Shown here one piece after another: positions 42,258 to 52,567 of a DNA stretch of 64,000 nt. Both the position numbers and the translations under genes were made by a program. Position 1 is the stretch's first letter, and each line of letters starts with the position of its first letter. The stretch lies in assembly GCA_914767885.1 (NCBI GenBank), contig CAJZBQ010000044.1:496001-560000 (forward strand), given 5' to 3'. The DNA is from Blepharisma stoltei (Eukaryota > Ciliophora > Heterotrichea > Heterotrichida > Blepharismidae). The notes beneath the pieces were generated by a model. The model saw only the letters and a list, made by a program, of their open reading frames with translations. It searched no databases and was not told where the DNA came from.

Positions 42258-42831
42258 CTAAAAAGACATAGAATGTCTCTGATTGCAGTTCGTAATTCTC
42301 GTCAAGGTCAAAAACGGCATTTCTAAATTTACAGACGACCTTGCTGAGACCTCTAGAAAATGATATCCAAAGCTATCTGCGAATTCTTTTCCCTCCTCAT
42401 ACGCCACAACTCTTTGATTTTCCAAATCGCTTTTATTTCCAATTAAAAACACAGTAGAATCTGCACCTGCATAGAGCTGTACGTCCCTGATCCATCTTTT
42501 TAGATTTACAAAAGATGTTCTATTAGTAATATCATAGACAATTATGATACCTCTTGCATCTTTATAAAAGTGAGAATAAATCACTTTATATCTCTCATTA
42601 CCTGATGAAGTCCACAATTCCAACATGCATCTTCTACCATCTTGAAGGGCTGAAATAGAATTCTAACTAAGCCAATACCTTTTCTATTCCAATTGTTGGA
42701 AGATAGAGATCTGAATATCTGCCAAGACAAAAACGATTGATCAAGGTAGATTTTCCGACTTCTGAGTCACCGATTAGGATGACTTTTAAGGTATCTTTGC
42801 TATTTTGAGATTACTTTGCATGCTCGTCCAT
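42258..42831 (-). CDS. Rab-like small GTPase with 15- and 16-nt introns
   Basis: Exons 42831-42815, 42799-42679 and 42662-42258 give 180 residues. GTPase motifs: GDSEVGKST (P-loop), PTIG (switch I), WTSSGNERY (switch II, in place of the usual WDTAGQE), GNKSDLE (NKxD) and EVSARSS (SAK-type). The introns are GTAATCTCAAAATAG (15 nt) and GTATTGGCTTAGTTAG (16 nt); both are needed for frame. The C-terminus lacks the prenylated Cys motif of typical Rabs. The switch II changes suggest altered GTP hydrolysis. Family Rab/Rab-like is inferred by eye. Confidence 0.85.
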
Positions 42832-43489
42832 GTGTTAAATTTATGTAAGAGAATTTTTCCTCATATTAATATTTTGTTGCCGAGAAAAAGGAGATTTGGC
42901 TTAAACTTGAAAAAAGAAATAAAATAATCATAAGCTATAAAGCGCTTAATTTTAAGCTTAACACAAGACTCTCAATTGAAGGCAAAGAGAATTTATATGT
43001 TTTTGTTTGTTAAGTCAAGTTTGATTTATGGGAAATACAAAACGATGCTGTAAGATAATTAGAAAATTCTTAAAATCTTTGAAGAAACCTGAATAATACA
43101 GCATCCTAATCCAATCACTATATTTCCAGATAATTTGAGAGCCCACTACAAGAAAAGCGACATTAAGAGCTTCCGATTAGTGAAATACGCTGCGGCTTAA
43201 CAGGGAACACTTTAATAATTCTGACTATAGAAATATGTTCTGATTTATTTAAATATTGAGTATAAAACGATTATATCGATGCTGTACACAAAGATTTTAG
43301 GTAATATAAAGTGCCAAGTTGATGAAGGAAAAAGCCTATAGCTATTTTCCAATAAAATTTTACAATTTTTTCTTTTTTTAAAAATTTCATGTTCTGGTGA
43401 AACCATAAAAACTAATGGAAGATAATCTAAATTGATGACTCATATTTTCATAAGCATTTTTCAGCTAAATTTGCAATTCTGATATAAAT
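42832..43489. promoter_or_regulatory. divergent intergenic region
   Basis: Lies between the oppositely oriented Rab-like and EEP-family genes, so it holds both promoters. I see no specific motif. Confidence 0.35.
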
Positions 43490-44284
43490 ATGTCGCTCAA
43501 GATAAGCAGCTTCAATATACTCAATACTCACAGGTTTTATGAGCAGCGTATCCCTCTAATAAAACGTGCAATCCAAGAAATGAACTGTGATGTTATAGGC
43601 GTTCAAGAAATAAACTATGAAGGAAATAAAGAAGTGTATATAACCCCAGACTATGACTTTAAATTCTCCCCATTAGCAGAATCAATGGGACCTTGGAATG
43701 TTAATGAGATCCCAGAAGCTTATCGATGACTTGAAGGATTTAGAATAGATGGAAATGCTTTTTTAGTTAAGCCAAAAATTAAAGTATTAGCAGAGGGATT
43801 CCATCAATATTTGGACAATTTGCGAAATGCTCAAAGGATGAAAATAAGGGTTAAAGATCAAGAAATATGAATCGTCAATACTCATTTAGACTGGCAAAGC
43901 GATGAAAGCAGGGTAAAAGAAATCGAAGAGCTATTAGATTGAATAAAACCAATGATGGATTTTCCTATTGTTATTACTGGAGATTTTAACGCCACACCTG
44001 ACTCTGAAGTATATCGCTTACTTTCAGAGAAGTTTCAGTCTGCACTGTATTCAATGAATGGAAAAGAGCCTGATAAAACTTATCCATCTGAACTTTTGGA
44101 CCATGAGGAAATCATGCGAACATGACATTATGAGCTTTTAGGCCCTAAAGTACCCAGAGTATACGATTATATATGATTCAGAAATATCAAGCTTAAAGAT
44201 GCGAAGGTTATAAATAGCATCAAAGAGGGATTATTTTGTCCTAGTGATCATTATCCATTAGTAGCTGAATTTGAATTGAATTAA
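43490..44284 (+). CDS. endonuclease/exonuclease/phosphatase (EEP) family hydrolase
   Basis: 264 residues with five in-frame TGA codons, all at plausible Trp positions. EEP core motifs: SFNIL, DVIGVQEI (Mg-binding Glu), NTHLDWQ, VITGDFNATPDS (catalytic Asp/Asn) and the final SDHYPLVAEF (catalytic Asp-His). Closest in feel to CCR4/nocturnin or angel-type nucleases and to small phosphodiesterases. The substrate (mRNA tail, DNA or a phosphodiester metabolite) cannot be told. TAA at 44282-44284 is 6 bp before the TA that begins a MITE. Confidence 0.88.
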
Positions 44285-44292
44285 TATTGCTA

Positions 44293-44604
44293 AGTCTCCC
44301 TACTTTTGTGACCAACATCATTGGAAATCCCTATTTTTTGGTAAGTAGCCATCCAAGTGAGTGAACAAACAAATTTTAAATATAAAAATTTTTGATGGAA
44401 AATATTTTAATATATAAATGATAATTATTATAATGAAAACTCTAGCTTATTCTGTTGAATTTTAAACAATATGCATTGTAAAAATAAATTTGGGTTCTCC
44501 AAATTTTGCGAGTTGAGACTTTTTTAATTTCGAAAAAAAAATTATATTAACCTCGGCAGCGAACGAAATTTTTTTGCCCATCTCACGGAGAGAAGGAGGA
44601 AGTA
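44293..44604. mobile_element. family-1 MITE, decayed, just downstream of the EEP gene
   Basis: TA-bounded (44291-44292 and 44603-44604), 312 bp. The ends AGTCTCCCTACTTTTGTG and CTCACGGAGAGAAGGAGG are clearly worn. The interior ATTATTATAATGAAAACTCT block and the CGAAAAAA motif match other family-1 copies. Confidence 0.78.
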
Positions 44605-45485
44605 TATCATATGTTTAAATATTTGTAAATTTCAAGCGGAATATAGCATAAATTATTTTCTTGGTATATTTTATGATTTAAGCATTATGCTTAATACTAT
44701 GAATCGAAACGTTTCTGCTTCTCCATGCCATTCTATTTATTATTTAATATAAGATATAGCTCACCATTAAACATAACAGAATTTCCACTTTATATAAGCA
44801 TATTTAATATTAAAAGTAAAATTCTAATTTTAATTTTAAGAAGATGTGAGGTCCTTATAATAAATATGGAATGATGAAATTGTGCTGAGGTTTTTCTGAA
44901 TCTTGATGATTGACTTTCTGACTATTACATACAGAAATAATTTACTAAATAAATCCTCTAATTGCATACAATTCCTTTCTGAAATCTAATTAGATATAGT
45001 TTTAAATAAATACAGATAGGAAGCATCCTTTAGCCAGAAGAAATTTTTATTTTTACTAACTAAGGTTGAGCTTATACAGAAACTCATATAAATTAGCAGC
45101 TTTCATTAAAGTTGTTAAGGCTGCAAATTGCTACCTCTCTACCTGCCTTTAAGTGCAAGTAAACCATTAGGAAATGCGTATTTCGGGATAATTAACTCCT
45201 TAAGAGATAGAAAAAAAATATTTAAAATTAGAAAAAAATATTATGGATAATTTTAATATAGAATCTTTATAACCAAGAAAGAGAGCAAGCAAAATTTATC
45301 CTACTAGTTAGGAATTAAAAAAGCTCTAATTACTTTAGCTTATATAAAGAATATAAAAAGAGATTTCTTAATATTGGATATAGCAAAGAATGATTTTATA
45401 AATTGCGCTAAGTCTTGAATCTATGTAAACTTTTTAATTATTGTAATAAATTGATGCTCTAAAAATATTCGACAGCGATCATAAT
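44605..45485. other. intergenic, 0.9 kb
   Basis: AT-rich without a gene or a repeat end that I can support. Confidence 0.4.
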
Positions 45486-45674
45486 ATGTTTAATAGCCAG
45501 TTATCATACAAAAGTAGTTTAGACCAATTTAAAAGCCAAGACCGTTATTCTTACAGCCCTGGAAATTATCAAAATTCACTCTATGAGTCTTCCTCAAAAT
45601 TTCCAAGAAATGAAAGATCATCATTGGAAACGTTTTCTCCTAATCTTCCCAATCCTTTATTTAAAATCAATTAA
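45486..45674 (+). CDS. short Ser/Tyr/Asn-rich open frame
   Basis: 62 codons from ATG to TAA (MFNSQLSYKSSLDQF). The composition is protein-like but I recognise nothing. It could be the 5' exon of the coiled-coil gene that follows, separated by the MITE at 45702-45950. I could not find a join that keeps the frame. Confidence 0.35.
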   Translation: MFNSQLSYKSSLDQFKSQDRYSYSPGNYQNSLYESSSKFPRNERSSLETFSPNLPNPLFKIN

Positions 45675-45701
45675 AATGTTCTTAAAATTCGTGAAAGGCT
45701 A

Positions 45702-45950
45702 ACCCTATAATTTATCGAACAATTTTATATGGTAAGCGTGAAACTCACTCCTCCCTTATTAATAATAATGAGTCTTAGAGATTATATCTGATAACTGTTC
45801 CTTCGCAATTTGAATGCAATTTATAGCATATATATATTATTCAATCTCTTGAGCTAAAAATTTTAATATAAAATAATATTTCTTTTTTACAATTTTTTTC
45901 CTCGATCTTTGAGCGAGCAATGATGATTGGCTCAATCAAAATGGGAAGTA
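45702..45950. mobile_element. family-2 MITE, decayed, at the 5' end of the coiled-coil gene
   Basis: TA at 45700-45701 and 45949-45950. Left ACCCTATAATTTATCGAACA and right GGCTCAATCAAAATGGGAAG are worn family-2 termini. The apparent start of the next gene (MMIGSIKMG) lies inside it, so the true start must be upstream or further in. Confidence 0.65.
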
Positions 45951-47146
45951 AACAAACTTTTAGTTCCTTATCAACCTACTCAAAGGCAAGCTATGAAATA
46001 GAATCTGAAGCACTTAAAAGAGATATGGGACGCTTACGCAGCCGCATTGACTTCAACAACTCGGAACATTCTCGCAAAATTGCAGATCTTAAAGATGCTT
46101 ACGAAGAACAATTACGAAATATCCAAAAACAAAAAGAATACGAGCTTAATAGTATTGACAAAAAAATACAATTCAAAGAAATAGATCTGGACGCTTTAAG
46201 GGAAAGAATTGAAAATGAGCAAAGTTCGTTGGCGAAAGAAAAAGCAAATCAAGAGAGAAATACATCGAAATTAAGTATTGATTTAAGAAATACTGCAATA
46301 GAAATATCAGAAATGAGAGGAGAATTTGAAGAAATCAGCCAAAATGACATTGAAAGGAAAAAAATTGAAATTGATCGACTCTTGGATTATCAACAAAGAG
46401 AATCTGATGCTATCGCTCAAGATCAACAAATGCAATATCAAGATATGCAAAACAGGATATCAAATAAAGAAAAATTAATCAGAAGCTTGGAAAATGAGCT
46501 TAGACAGTTAAGAAAGGACCTTTTATTTAACACTGATGAGCATGAAAATCAAATCGCTATGCTTAAAGAAAAGCTTTATAATGCCAAAAAAGATATTGAA
46601 GTCAATGAAATCGATATTAATAAAATCATTGCGACTAGGGATGGAGCCAGAAATGAAATCCAATACCTATCAAAAGAAGCAACCGCAATGGAAGGAGAGC
46701 TTTCAACCCTTATGAGGAGAAACTCCAACTTAAAAGAAAAATCTGGGAAATTAGGAGAACTCGTTTATGGAAAAAAAGTAAAATCTCCAAACAAATCTCC
46801 TAACTCCCCTCATGGGCAAGCAAAACCATTGGAAAATCCCTATTTTGGCTAAAATCCACCATTTGATCGAACAAACAATTTTTTTAATATTAAAATCTTT
46901 CTTAAAATACTTTGATATATAAGCGATAATTATTATAGCCAATTCTATTTAATTTAAAGCAGCTTGAGTTTTAAAACATAAATTTACAAACTAAATTAAT
47001 ATTTACTTTAAAATTATTTCGGTTGGGATTTTTTAAATTTCGAAAAAAGTGTTTACTAAAAAAATTTTCTATAAATTCTTTTAAATAAAATAACCTAACA
47101 ATGTTCGCTCACAGAGGGGAGTAAGAAAAATAAATTTAATAATTAA
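45920..47146 (+). CDS. coiled-coil protein, start uncertain, MITE-interrupted at the 3' end
   Basis: About 300 residues, almost entirely heptad-rich helix (SEHSRKIADLKDAYEEQLRN, LRNTAIEISEMRGEFEE and similar). It resembles ciliary or cytoskeletal coiled-coil proteins, with no named domain. At 46803-47123 a family-1 MITE interrupts the last codons. Excision gives KSPNKSPKKNKFNN and TAA at 47144-47146. The 5' ATGs at 45920 and 45944 fall within a MITE end, so the real N-terminus is unresolved. Confidence 0.75.
46803..47123. mobile_element. family-1 MITE in the last codons of the coiled-coil gene
   Basis: TA at 46801-46802 and 47122-47123, 321 bp, ends ACTCCCCTCATGGGC and GTTCGCTCACAGAGGGGAG. 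Excision joins NKSP to KKNKFNN in frame, with the stop only 2 bp before the next ATG. Confidence 0.87.
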
Positions 47147-47148
47147 TT

Positions 47149-48294
47149 ATGATTGGAAAGATCCTCAAACCTTTTATAAGAGGTAGAGATATCCGTCGCA
47201 AAATATTAGAAGCCCAGCAGAGAGCTGGATTTCAGAACGAAGACATAAGTGCTAAAGAAATAAAAGCAGAGATGGAAAAAGTAAATATTCCAACATCTCC
47301 ATCTCGAGGTATGCTTACTATATGTCCAACACCAATCGGAAACTTAGACGATATAGCAATTCGCCAATACCAAGCCATAAAAGCAGCTGATATAATTGCA
47401 TCAGAGGACAACAATCTTGCATCTCATTTAGTTCAATCATTATTGCAATATGACTTTTCATCAATCAAAAATACAGAGTTCCCACCACAAGACATATCAA
47501 ATTTGCCAAATGCTGATGATTCCGCGAGTGATGCTCATAAGGATTGGAGCGCAGTAAGTATGGTTAGGAAATTTAAAGCGGAGTCTGGAAGAGCTTTATT
47601 AGTGAGCTTAAAAGCAACGAATGCTTATTCAAATCCACAGCTTAAGCTGATAAGGGCAATGAAATCAGGGGTTAAAGTAGTTTTGCTGGCACCATCAGGG
47701 TCACTGCTGACTGGAGCAAGCTTAAAGCTAGTTTCAGATTCAATAAAAGAAGGAGTCAGCTTAGAAGCACTTCCTGGGCCTGCAGCAGCTATAGTCGCTG
47801 TTTGCTCGTCTGGATTTCCTGCTGATAATTTTTGGTTTGTTGATTATCTTCCTGATCTATTATTTGAAAGAAATCTGAGGCTTGAAACTCTAAAAAAAAG
47901 CGAAAGTACTGTAGTCTTTTATGAAAAAGCTGATAAAATAGTCAAAACTGTCGAGCAAATCAATAAAATCTATGGAATAAATCGTTTCATGGTTATTGGG
48001 CAAAATCTTACAAGAGAAAATGAAAAGGTTTTTAGAGGGACAGGAGTTAAATTGCTGCAAGAATTAAAGGAATACACAAGCCAAAGCGAAAATAAAAGTG
48101 ACTTTGTGGTGGTTATATCTCCGTTTATAAGCAAAGCAGAGAAAGAAGTTTTTGAAGTAAAATTGACACACATTATCAGCACATTAAGGAGCAAGTTAAG
48201 TATAACTGAAAAGAATCTAGCATTTTTGGTTGAAAAGATGACAGGTGTATCAAGAGTGCGTGCATTGAAGATTCTTAATAAGCTTGAAAAATAA
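47149..48294 (+). CDS. RsmI-like rRNA 2'-O-methyltransferase (tetrapyrrole methylase family)
   Basis: 381 residues. After a basic N-terminus of about 50 residues (possible mitochondrial presequence) comes CPTPIGNLDDIAIR, the hallmark of RsmI. Then IIASEDNNL, APSGSLLTGASLKLV and LPGPAAAIVAVCSSGFPADNFWFVDYLP, all RsmI blocks in order. Bacterial RsmI methylates C1402 of 16S rRNA using S-adenosylmethionine; here a mitochondrial rRNA target is likely. The GTP-x-ISDPG loop of bacteria is replaced by APSGSLLTG, so activity is not assured. Confidence 0.8.
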   Translation: MIGKILKPFIRGRDIRRKILEAQQRAGFQNEDISAKEIKAEMEKVNIPTSPSRGMLTICPTPIGNLDDIAIRQYQAIKAADIIASEDNNLASHLVQSLLQYDFSSIKNTEFPPQDISNLPNADDSASDAHKDWSAVSMVRKFKAESGRALLVSLKATNAYSNPQLKLIRAMKSGVKVVLLAPSGSLLTGASLKLVSDSIKEGVSLEALPGPAAAIVAVCSSGFPADNFWFVDYLPDLLFERNLRLETLKKSESTVVFYEKADKIVKTVEQINKIYGINRFMVIGQNLTRENEKVFRGTGVKLLQELKEYTSQSENKSDFVVVISPFISKAEKEVFEVKLTHIISTLRSKLSITEKNLAFLVEKMTGVSRVRALKILNKLEK

Positions 48295-48300
48295 TATTAA

Positions 48301-48967
48301 ATGGAAGATCTCCTTCTTAAAAATGAATACTCACAGCAAGAGGTCTTAAGAAAAGCCATATCAGATCCACAATCATTACCAACTTATACCTTATAAATAT
48401 GTATCAAAGTAAAAGCCTCCGTGAATCTTTTTTGCTTAATTTCAGCAAGTCAGTAAAAGAAATTGATAATTCAACTCTTTTTATTAATTTTAACAAGCCA
48501 AAAAATGCTTAAAGCAAATAAACAAAGTTTGGCCACTTTTAATCAAATATTTACCATATATATGAGCTACTCATCCTTCTGAGATATACATATGGGAATT
48601 AGAAAAATTACTCTCACAGACAAACCAACGAATAAATGTCCTTGCTTCCCAATACCATCACAATATCCTTGATCACCAATCTAATCTCCAAGAAATCGGA
48701 GTCAATTTAAAATCCCTTCTAAAAAAAGCTAGATTTTTGCAGTCCCAATCACAAAAAATGAGTAGAGAAATGTCAGAAAGTTATGATAAAATCTGTGAAT
48801 GTGTAAGGCAACTTGAAAGAGTCCAAGAAGCCAGCGAGCTAATAAGGAACGCCCAGCAGTTTTTCTTTAAGATCAAAAAAAATAAAAATAAAAAATCACC
48901 AGAAATAGAAGAACTTGCACAAAGCTTAAGAGGTGTTAAAGCAATAGAAAAATTAATGAACAATTAG
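48301..48967 (+). CDS. COG5-like Golgi tethering subunit, N-terminus unresolved
   Basis: From about 48590 one frame reads WELEKLLSQTNQRINVLASQ, NLQEIGVNLKSLLKKARFLQ, SESYDKICECVRQLERVQEASELIRNAQQFFFKIKK. This has the order of the COG5 N-terminal helical region (Q-rich, VLASQ, pYxKI, LxRxQxAxxLLR). It ends in TAG. Further upstream, ORF pieces starting MEDLLLKNEYSQQEVLRK and YQSKSLRESFLLNF fit the same protein but lie in different frames with TAA between. Unrecognised introns, small IESs or decay could explain this. Only about 130 residues are firmly readable. Confidence 0.5.
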
Positions 48968-49003
48968 GATAATTTTGATAATTTAGCAATAAATCGAGCA
49001 AAT

Positions 49004-50551
49004 TTACATCAATTTACATATTTCACATGCAGTGGAATTAGCTTCTGCCTCAACAATTATGTCTTCTTTTCGGCTTCTATTGCTAAATCCGCCATAATTC
49101 CTTTTCATTGTTCTCACTCCATTGCTGTCATCTTTTAATTTTGAAAGAATCCTGTGCCTGTGCCCTGGTTTTGATATTTTTATTTCATTTTTCAGAATTT
49201 CATCAGTGATTGGCCATCGCGAATTCATTAAAGCTAATAAATGCTCTAGGTCATCATATCCTGAATTTTCAAATAAAGGCAAAAGCATGTCTAAGCCTAA
49301 AGTAAGCAGCCAATTCCTCAGGGTTGGAAAAGAAACCCCTTCACTTGTAGGTGTAGCTACGCTGCAGCATCGCCATTTTTGTCTTCTTTTCGAGTTTAAG
49401 CTAAAAGGTTTTGGCAATGCATCTTCATCTAGAGCAGCTAGTAGCCTTTTCCTAAGTCCAGGCTTTTTAACCCCAATTTCTTTAAGTATTTCATCATTAA
49501 GCGGCATGGACGATCTCATTTGTTCACACATCTGCTTAATATCATCGTATCCCGCATTTAATAAAACATCAAAAAGCTCATCTAACTTTGTCATCACAAG
49601 CCAATTATACATTTGTGGCTTGTTTTCTCCTCCAAAAGAAACTTCCCGTTGCTTTTCAACCATAGTCTCGTTTACAAGTTTCTCTGATTCCGGCTCTAAA
49701 ACTGAGCTTAAGCTTCTATTTAAATCAGGCTGAGTTTGCGTTGAATTATGTCGAGAATTTATTGTGAGTCTTTTCCTATTTTTAAGGTCTAAGAATTTAA
49801 GCTCATTTGAAGGAGTTGAGTATCCTGAATTACTCCTAGAGGAGTGAGGACTTAAAGAAATATTTTCAAATGATTGCATCGGAATAGAAGGGATGGTGTC
49901 TATAGGGTCGAGGCTTGGCATACATAACGGTGAGGTCCTTGTAGACTTTTCAGAAGAGTTTTCAGCAGAAATTTTATGTGTCAAAATTTTTTTCAAGTCA
50001 TTATTAGGTGCTAGATCCAGAGGAGTTTTTCCTATTCTATCCTTAATTTCGATAGAAGCTCCATGCTTGATAAGAATTTTAACAATCTTCTCATGGCCGT
50101 ATTCAACTGAATAGTGTAAGGCTGCTCTGCCAAATACATAATTCGTGATATTTGGATTAGCTTTATAGCTTAATAGTAAGCTAGTCAGCTTTAAGTCACC
50201 TTTAGAAGCAGCATGATGAAGTGGAGTGTCTCCATCATGCTGCTGATTGTTAGGATCTGCATTATATTCAAGCAAAAGTTTAGCCATCCTGAATTTGCTG
50301 TTATCAGCTGCTTGATGCAAAGGAGTTTCACCTATTTTGCTTGGAATATTCGGACTTGCTCCTTTATCTAATAAAAACTGAGCAACTTCGAAATGACCAC
50401 AGATAACTGTATGATATAGGGGTGTCCACCCTAGCTCTGGGTCTATTTGGTTTATGTTGGCTTCTGGGTGAGATAGTGTTTGGTTAAGGAGAAAAAGATC
50501 ACCTAACCTGCATGCTCTAAAAATATCGTCTTTTACAGATGATTTTTCCAT
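49004..50551 (-). CDS. ankyrin-repeat protein with two SAM-like domains and a CaaX end
   Basis: 515 residues in one frame without TGA. Residues about 10-200 form five ankyrin repeats (GWTPLYHTVICGHFEVAQFLL, GETPLHQAADNSKFRMAKLLL and so on). After a Ser-rich linker come two related helical domains (YNWLVMTKLDELFDVLLNAGYDDIKQM and LRNWLLTLGLDMLLPLFENSGYDDLEHL) of SAM type. The protein ends CEICKLM, a CaaX motif (CKLM) that could be farnesylated. This predicts a membrane-tethered scaffold; partners unknown. Confidence 0.88.
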   Translation of the reverse strand: MEKSSVKDDIFRACRLGDLFLLNQTLSHPEANINQIDPELGWTPLYHTVICGHFEVAQFLLDKGASPNIPSKIGETPLHQAADNSKFRMAKLLLEYNADPNNQQHDGDTPLHHAASKGDLKLTSLLLSYKANPNITNYVFGRAALHYSVEYGHEKIVKILIKHGASIEIKDRIGKTPLDLAPNNDLKKILTHKISAENSSEKSTRTSPLCMPSLDPIDTIPSIPMQSFENISLSPHSSRSNSGYSTPSNELKFLDLKNRKRLTINSRHNSTQTQPDLNRSLSSVLEPESEKLVNETMVEKQREVSFGGENKPQMYNWLVMTKLDELFDVLLNAGYDDIKQMCEQMRSSMPLNDEILKEIGVKKPGLRKRLLAALDEDALPKPFSLNSKRRQKWRCCSVATPTSEGVSFPTLRNWLLTLGLDMLLPLFENSGYDDLEHLLALMNSRWPITDEILKNEIKISKPGHRHRILSKLKDDSNGVRTMKRNYGGFSNRSRKEDIIVEAEANSTACEICKLM

Positions 50552-51314
50552 AGATTTGAAATTATAGCAGTGATCATGATTTTAGGAATTGTTTTGCAGT
50601 GCGGTTTATTCAATTTAATCAGAAAAAGGAAGGATAAAAATTATAGGCATTCCTTTGACTATTTTAGCATATCTATGTGTACAAGAAGAAATAAACACAA
50701 TTTTTTGCAATTATGATGGAATTCTTCATTTAAAGCTGAATTATTATAATTTTAAATTTAAAACTCTATTTTCTATTATAATATGATTAATGAAAATTTA
50801 TAGCTTAAGCTATTGATGCTATAATAAATTTATTAGGTCAAGCAGTCTGCGAGTGAGCAAACCCAATTAATTTTTGATAAATTAAATTTCTCTATAAAAC
50901 AAGAAAAATTTTCTTTTAAATTTTTATATATAAATAAGACCTTATATTGAAGCCTCTGCTAAAAAATTAATAAATATAGGCAACATGCATTCTTAAACTT
51001 ATAAATTAAATTAAATTTTCTCGTATTTTAATTTAAAAATCAATTTTTTAGTATACATACAATTTTTATAATAAAATTTCAACAAAATATTAGCAGCATT
51101 TGGATATTGCAAAACGTTTTGGCTCGCTTATAAGCGGAGGAGGAATATGCTCTTAAAAGTTTTTATCTCTATCTGTTTCAATCTATTTTTTTCACGAATG
51201 TATGCATAAGCTAAAATCAGCTTAATATTCATGTGAATCCATGAATTTTTCAACTTAAATTATTATTGCCTCTATTATGTAAAACTTCGTTTAATTTTTT
51301 ATCTTTGATTTCTA
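50552..51314. other. intergenic, AT-rich
   Basis: No gene seen. The stretch near 50840-51140 has MITE-interior character (GCGAGTGAGCAAACC, TTATATATAAATAAG, GGCTCGCTTATAAGCGGAGGAGG) and may be a worn family-1 copy. Confidence 0.4.
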
Positions 51315-52260
51315 ATTCCTCCCTTAATGAGCGAACAAAACAATTAGAAAAGCCCCTATTTTTGCTCAAAACCTTCATGAGTTAACAAAATATTTTTATG
51401 AAAAAAAATTGTATATAAGTGATTATTAGTATATATAATGAAATCTCTAGCTGAATATGTTTTAATTTTAATATACATAAAATGGTGTATAACGTCGACC
51501 CGTCCTCCCAGTGACGGCAAACCATGCATATCCGGGCATGGTTTATGGGGAAATGAGTATATCCAGCAGCATCAGTAGCCTAGAGGCGATAGGCTTAAGC
51601 GCAGATCCGCTTGCTTGTAACCTGATCCATGGGCAGTTATTCGTGACTTCTTTTTCCAGCAGCGTCCTAGCCAGTGGATGCCTGAAATCGAGTAGGGTGA
51701 TTTCCCTGCTTAAGCTGCTCTTGATGGCTAGCCCCGAATTACGGAAGTGGTTAGTTCTTTCTAGAGATGATCTGAAAATAAGGGAAGGCGAGCTAGACTA
51801 AAGTATAACACGGCGATCCCTCCAGAAAAGGGCTCCCAAACGGAGCGAATCTGGCCCCAGGATAGGTACAGTTGGCGTAATAAAGGCGAAGGGACTGAGT
51901 TGGAAATGAAGTGCCCGGTGAAGGTCTGCAGGCCCAACAGGGCAACCCACTACCAAGAAACCACGGGTTTCGGGCTAGGCTCAGAGTTACCAGAGGTGGA
52001 AAACCACCTATTAGCTTGGGTCAACACGCGCCTGGAAGTAGAGAATTTAAATATCAGCGTTTAATCTAATCTAATCTAATCTAATTTTAGCAAATTGCAT
52101 TTTAAAACATAAATTTTTCAAATATTTTCCAATTTTTGCAAATTGAGATTTTTTCGAATTTCGAAAAAAATTAATGATAAAATTATTTATAAATTTATTA
52201 AAATAATTAACCCCCTATGTGAGCGAACAAAATTTTTGGTTCGCTCATGGAGGGGAGGTA
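51315..52260. mobile_element. family-1 MITE split by a nested SINE-like element
   Basis: Ends ATTCCTCCCTTAATGAGCG and GTTCGCTCATGGAGGGGAGG at TA 51313-51314 and 52259-52260. Left and right halves align with the intact MITE at 24557-24952 when the insert 51471-52082 is removed (TTTTAATTTTA joined to GCAAATTGCATTTTAAAACA). Confidence 0.88.
51471..52082 (+). mobile_element. full-length 0.6-kb SINE-like retroelement nested in a MITE
   Basis: 612 bp, starting ATACATAAAATGGTGTATAA and ending in four TAATC repeats, with an AATTTTA duplication at 51464-51470 and 52083-52089. It aligns with 36733-37341, including GATCCATGGGCAGTTATTCG and the GAAACCACGGGTTTCG hairpin at about 51957-51973. Confidence 0.9.
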
Positions 52261-52567
52261 AGAGGGGTTTCACATGTGAAAATTCTAAACTTTACGTAAA
52301 ATTCCTTTATGGCTTGTCGGAACCATAGCAAATTTAAATCAAAATATTATATATTTTTGCCATAATAAAATTGAAGTAAAATGATGGTTATATAATAAAC
52401 CAAGCCTGAAGAAAATTCGAATATGGAAGAATTCTAGATTTAACAAAATTACTTCTTCTGTGCTATAAACAATTAATTGAACCATAGCTTACTTAAAATA
52501 AATTATTAATTAGCATATGTTTTTACCTAGCTAAAATAGGCAAATAACATTTTGGGTTAATTCGATT

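Larger units (their letters stand above)
36675..42331 (+). repeat. tandem segmental duplication (two units)
   Basis: Unit 1 is 36675-40030 and unit 2 is 40031-42331. Each runs from the 3' end of the FAIM1-type gene through an alcohol dehydrogenase into the 3' end of the Rab-like gene. The junction near 40030 joins a Rab-tail fragment to a FAIM-tail fragment. Unit 1 is about 1056 bp longer. A retroelement plus its duplication (624 bp), a MITE (371 bp) and a 35 bp deletion in unit 2 account for nearly all of that. Confidence 0.88.

Noticed and set aside
48380-48405. A 17-bp TA-to-TA excision that would join the two 5' pieces of the COG5-like gene in frame
   Set aside because: Much shorter than any other insert here and without independent support; it may be chance in TATA-rich sequence.
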